Shown here: positions 45,027-45,134 of the stretch, in pieces | Numbering within the stretch: the stretch's first letter is position 1 | How the letters are laid out: every line of letters starts with the position of its first letter | Assembly (NCBI GenBank): GCA_001567165.1 | Contig: LNFQ01000052.1 | Location: forward strand, 1 to 45,134 | From: Bacteroidetes bacterium OLB11 | Lineage (GTDB): Bacteria; Bacteroidota; Bacteroidia; Chitinophagales; Chitinophagaceae | Direction: 5' to 3' | Length of the DNA stretch: 45,134 nucleotides | Translations under genes and position numbers: made by a program | The notes under the pieces: model-generated | Seen by the model: the letters and a program-made list of their open reading frames with translations, nothing else | What the model was told of the DNA's origin: nothing | The model's database searches: none

Positions 45027-45134
45027 ATGGCAACAACAAAAAAAGCAGCCCCTGCAAAAAAAGTGGCTCCTGCAAAAAAAGTAGCTCCTAAAAAAGCAGC
45101 CCCTGCAAAAAAAGCAGCTCCTAAAACGCAAGCC
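45027..45134 (+). CDS. Lys/Ala/Pro-rich histone-H1-like DNA-binding protein (partial, cut by right edge)
   Basis: The visible 36 residues consist of repeats such as KKAAPAKK, KKVAPAKK and KKAAPKTQA after MATT. This low-complexity, strongly basic composition is typical of bacterial histone-H1-like (Hc1/AlgP-like) proteins, which bind DNA without a fixed sequence. The C-terminal part is outside the window, so a globular domain cannot be excluded. A full consensus promoter suggests strong expression. Confidence 0.7.
   Translation, partial: MATTKKAAPAKKVAPAKKVAPKKAAPAKKAAPKTQA

Noticed and set aside
1..45134. CRISPR array, phage, insertion sequence, integron, tRNA or rRNA genes
   Set aside because: No spaced short repeats, transposase or integrase text, cloverleaf-like segment or rRNA motif was seen by eye. 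The 1.58 kb repeats are coding and tandem, not mobile.

Overview
The window is an AT-rich, protein-dense stretch of a Bacteroidota chromosome. The evidence is the Bacteroidota -7 promoter element (TAnnTTTG, often with TTTG about 19-21 nt upstream), a type IX secretion (T9SS) sorting domain, Omp28 and DUF6029 family proteins, GEVED/LamG/IPT surface modules and an almost complete lack of Shine-Dalgarno sequences. No rRNA, tRNA, CRISPR array, phage or insertion sequence was seen.

Layout. 1-4.5 kb (minus): a giant secreted adhesin-like protein built from near-identical 1.58 kb repeats, running off the left edge. 4.75-10.8 kb (plus): an alpha-2-macroglobulin-type protein with a thioester. 11.0-13.0 kb (minus): acetyl-CoA synthetase. 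13.3-14.9 kb (plus): paaB-paaC-paaD of the phenylacetyl-CoA epoxidase without an adjacent paaA. Then queH, about 1 kb of decayed sequence, mnmG (minus) and a GNAT-like gene (plus). 19.7-26.0 kb (all minus): a T9SS hydrolase-like protein, an M28 peptidase lipoprotein, Omp28, a DUF6029 barrel and nadA. 26.0-26.4 kb: a non-coding, very AT-rich block with a cluster of DnaA-box-like motifs. 26.5-35.3 kb (plus): a PpiD-type foldase with a strong terminator, then a TetR repressor and a three-part RND efflux operon. 35.3-38.9 kb (minus): methionine synthase as two genes, behind a candidate SAM-II-like riboswitch. 39.1-40.8 kb (plus): a sensor kinase and response regulator. 40.8-42.1 kb (minus): a broken O-antigen-ligase-like gene. 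42.1-45.1 kb (plus): YrdC/Sua5, an outer-membrane barrel, a 36-residue membrane peptide, pdxH, rplU, rpmA and a Lys/Ala-rich histone-H1-like protein cut by the right edge.

Data quality. At least eight genes, including essential rpmA, are broken by single-base gains or losses, nearly all in A/T homopolymers. This pattern points to uncorrected sequencing error. I annotate those genes as intact reading frames with a likely artefactual shift and give both the raw and the restored ends. Two stretches (15.7-16.5 kb and the O-antigen ligase) also carry stops that do not fit this explanation.

The most interesting signals are the candidate SAM-II-like pseudoknot before the split metH, the DnaA-box cluster that may be a replication origin, five genes whose promoter sits so close to the start codon that the mRNA should be leaderless, the repressor/operator/promoter overlap at the efflux operon, and the recently amplified repeats of the surface protein.
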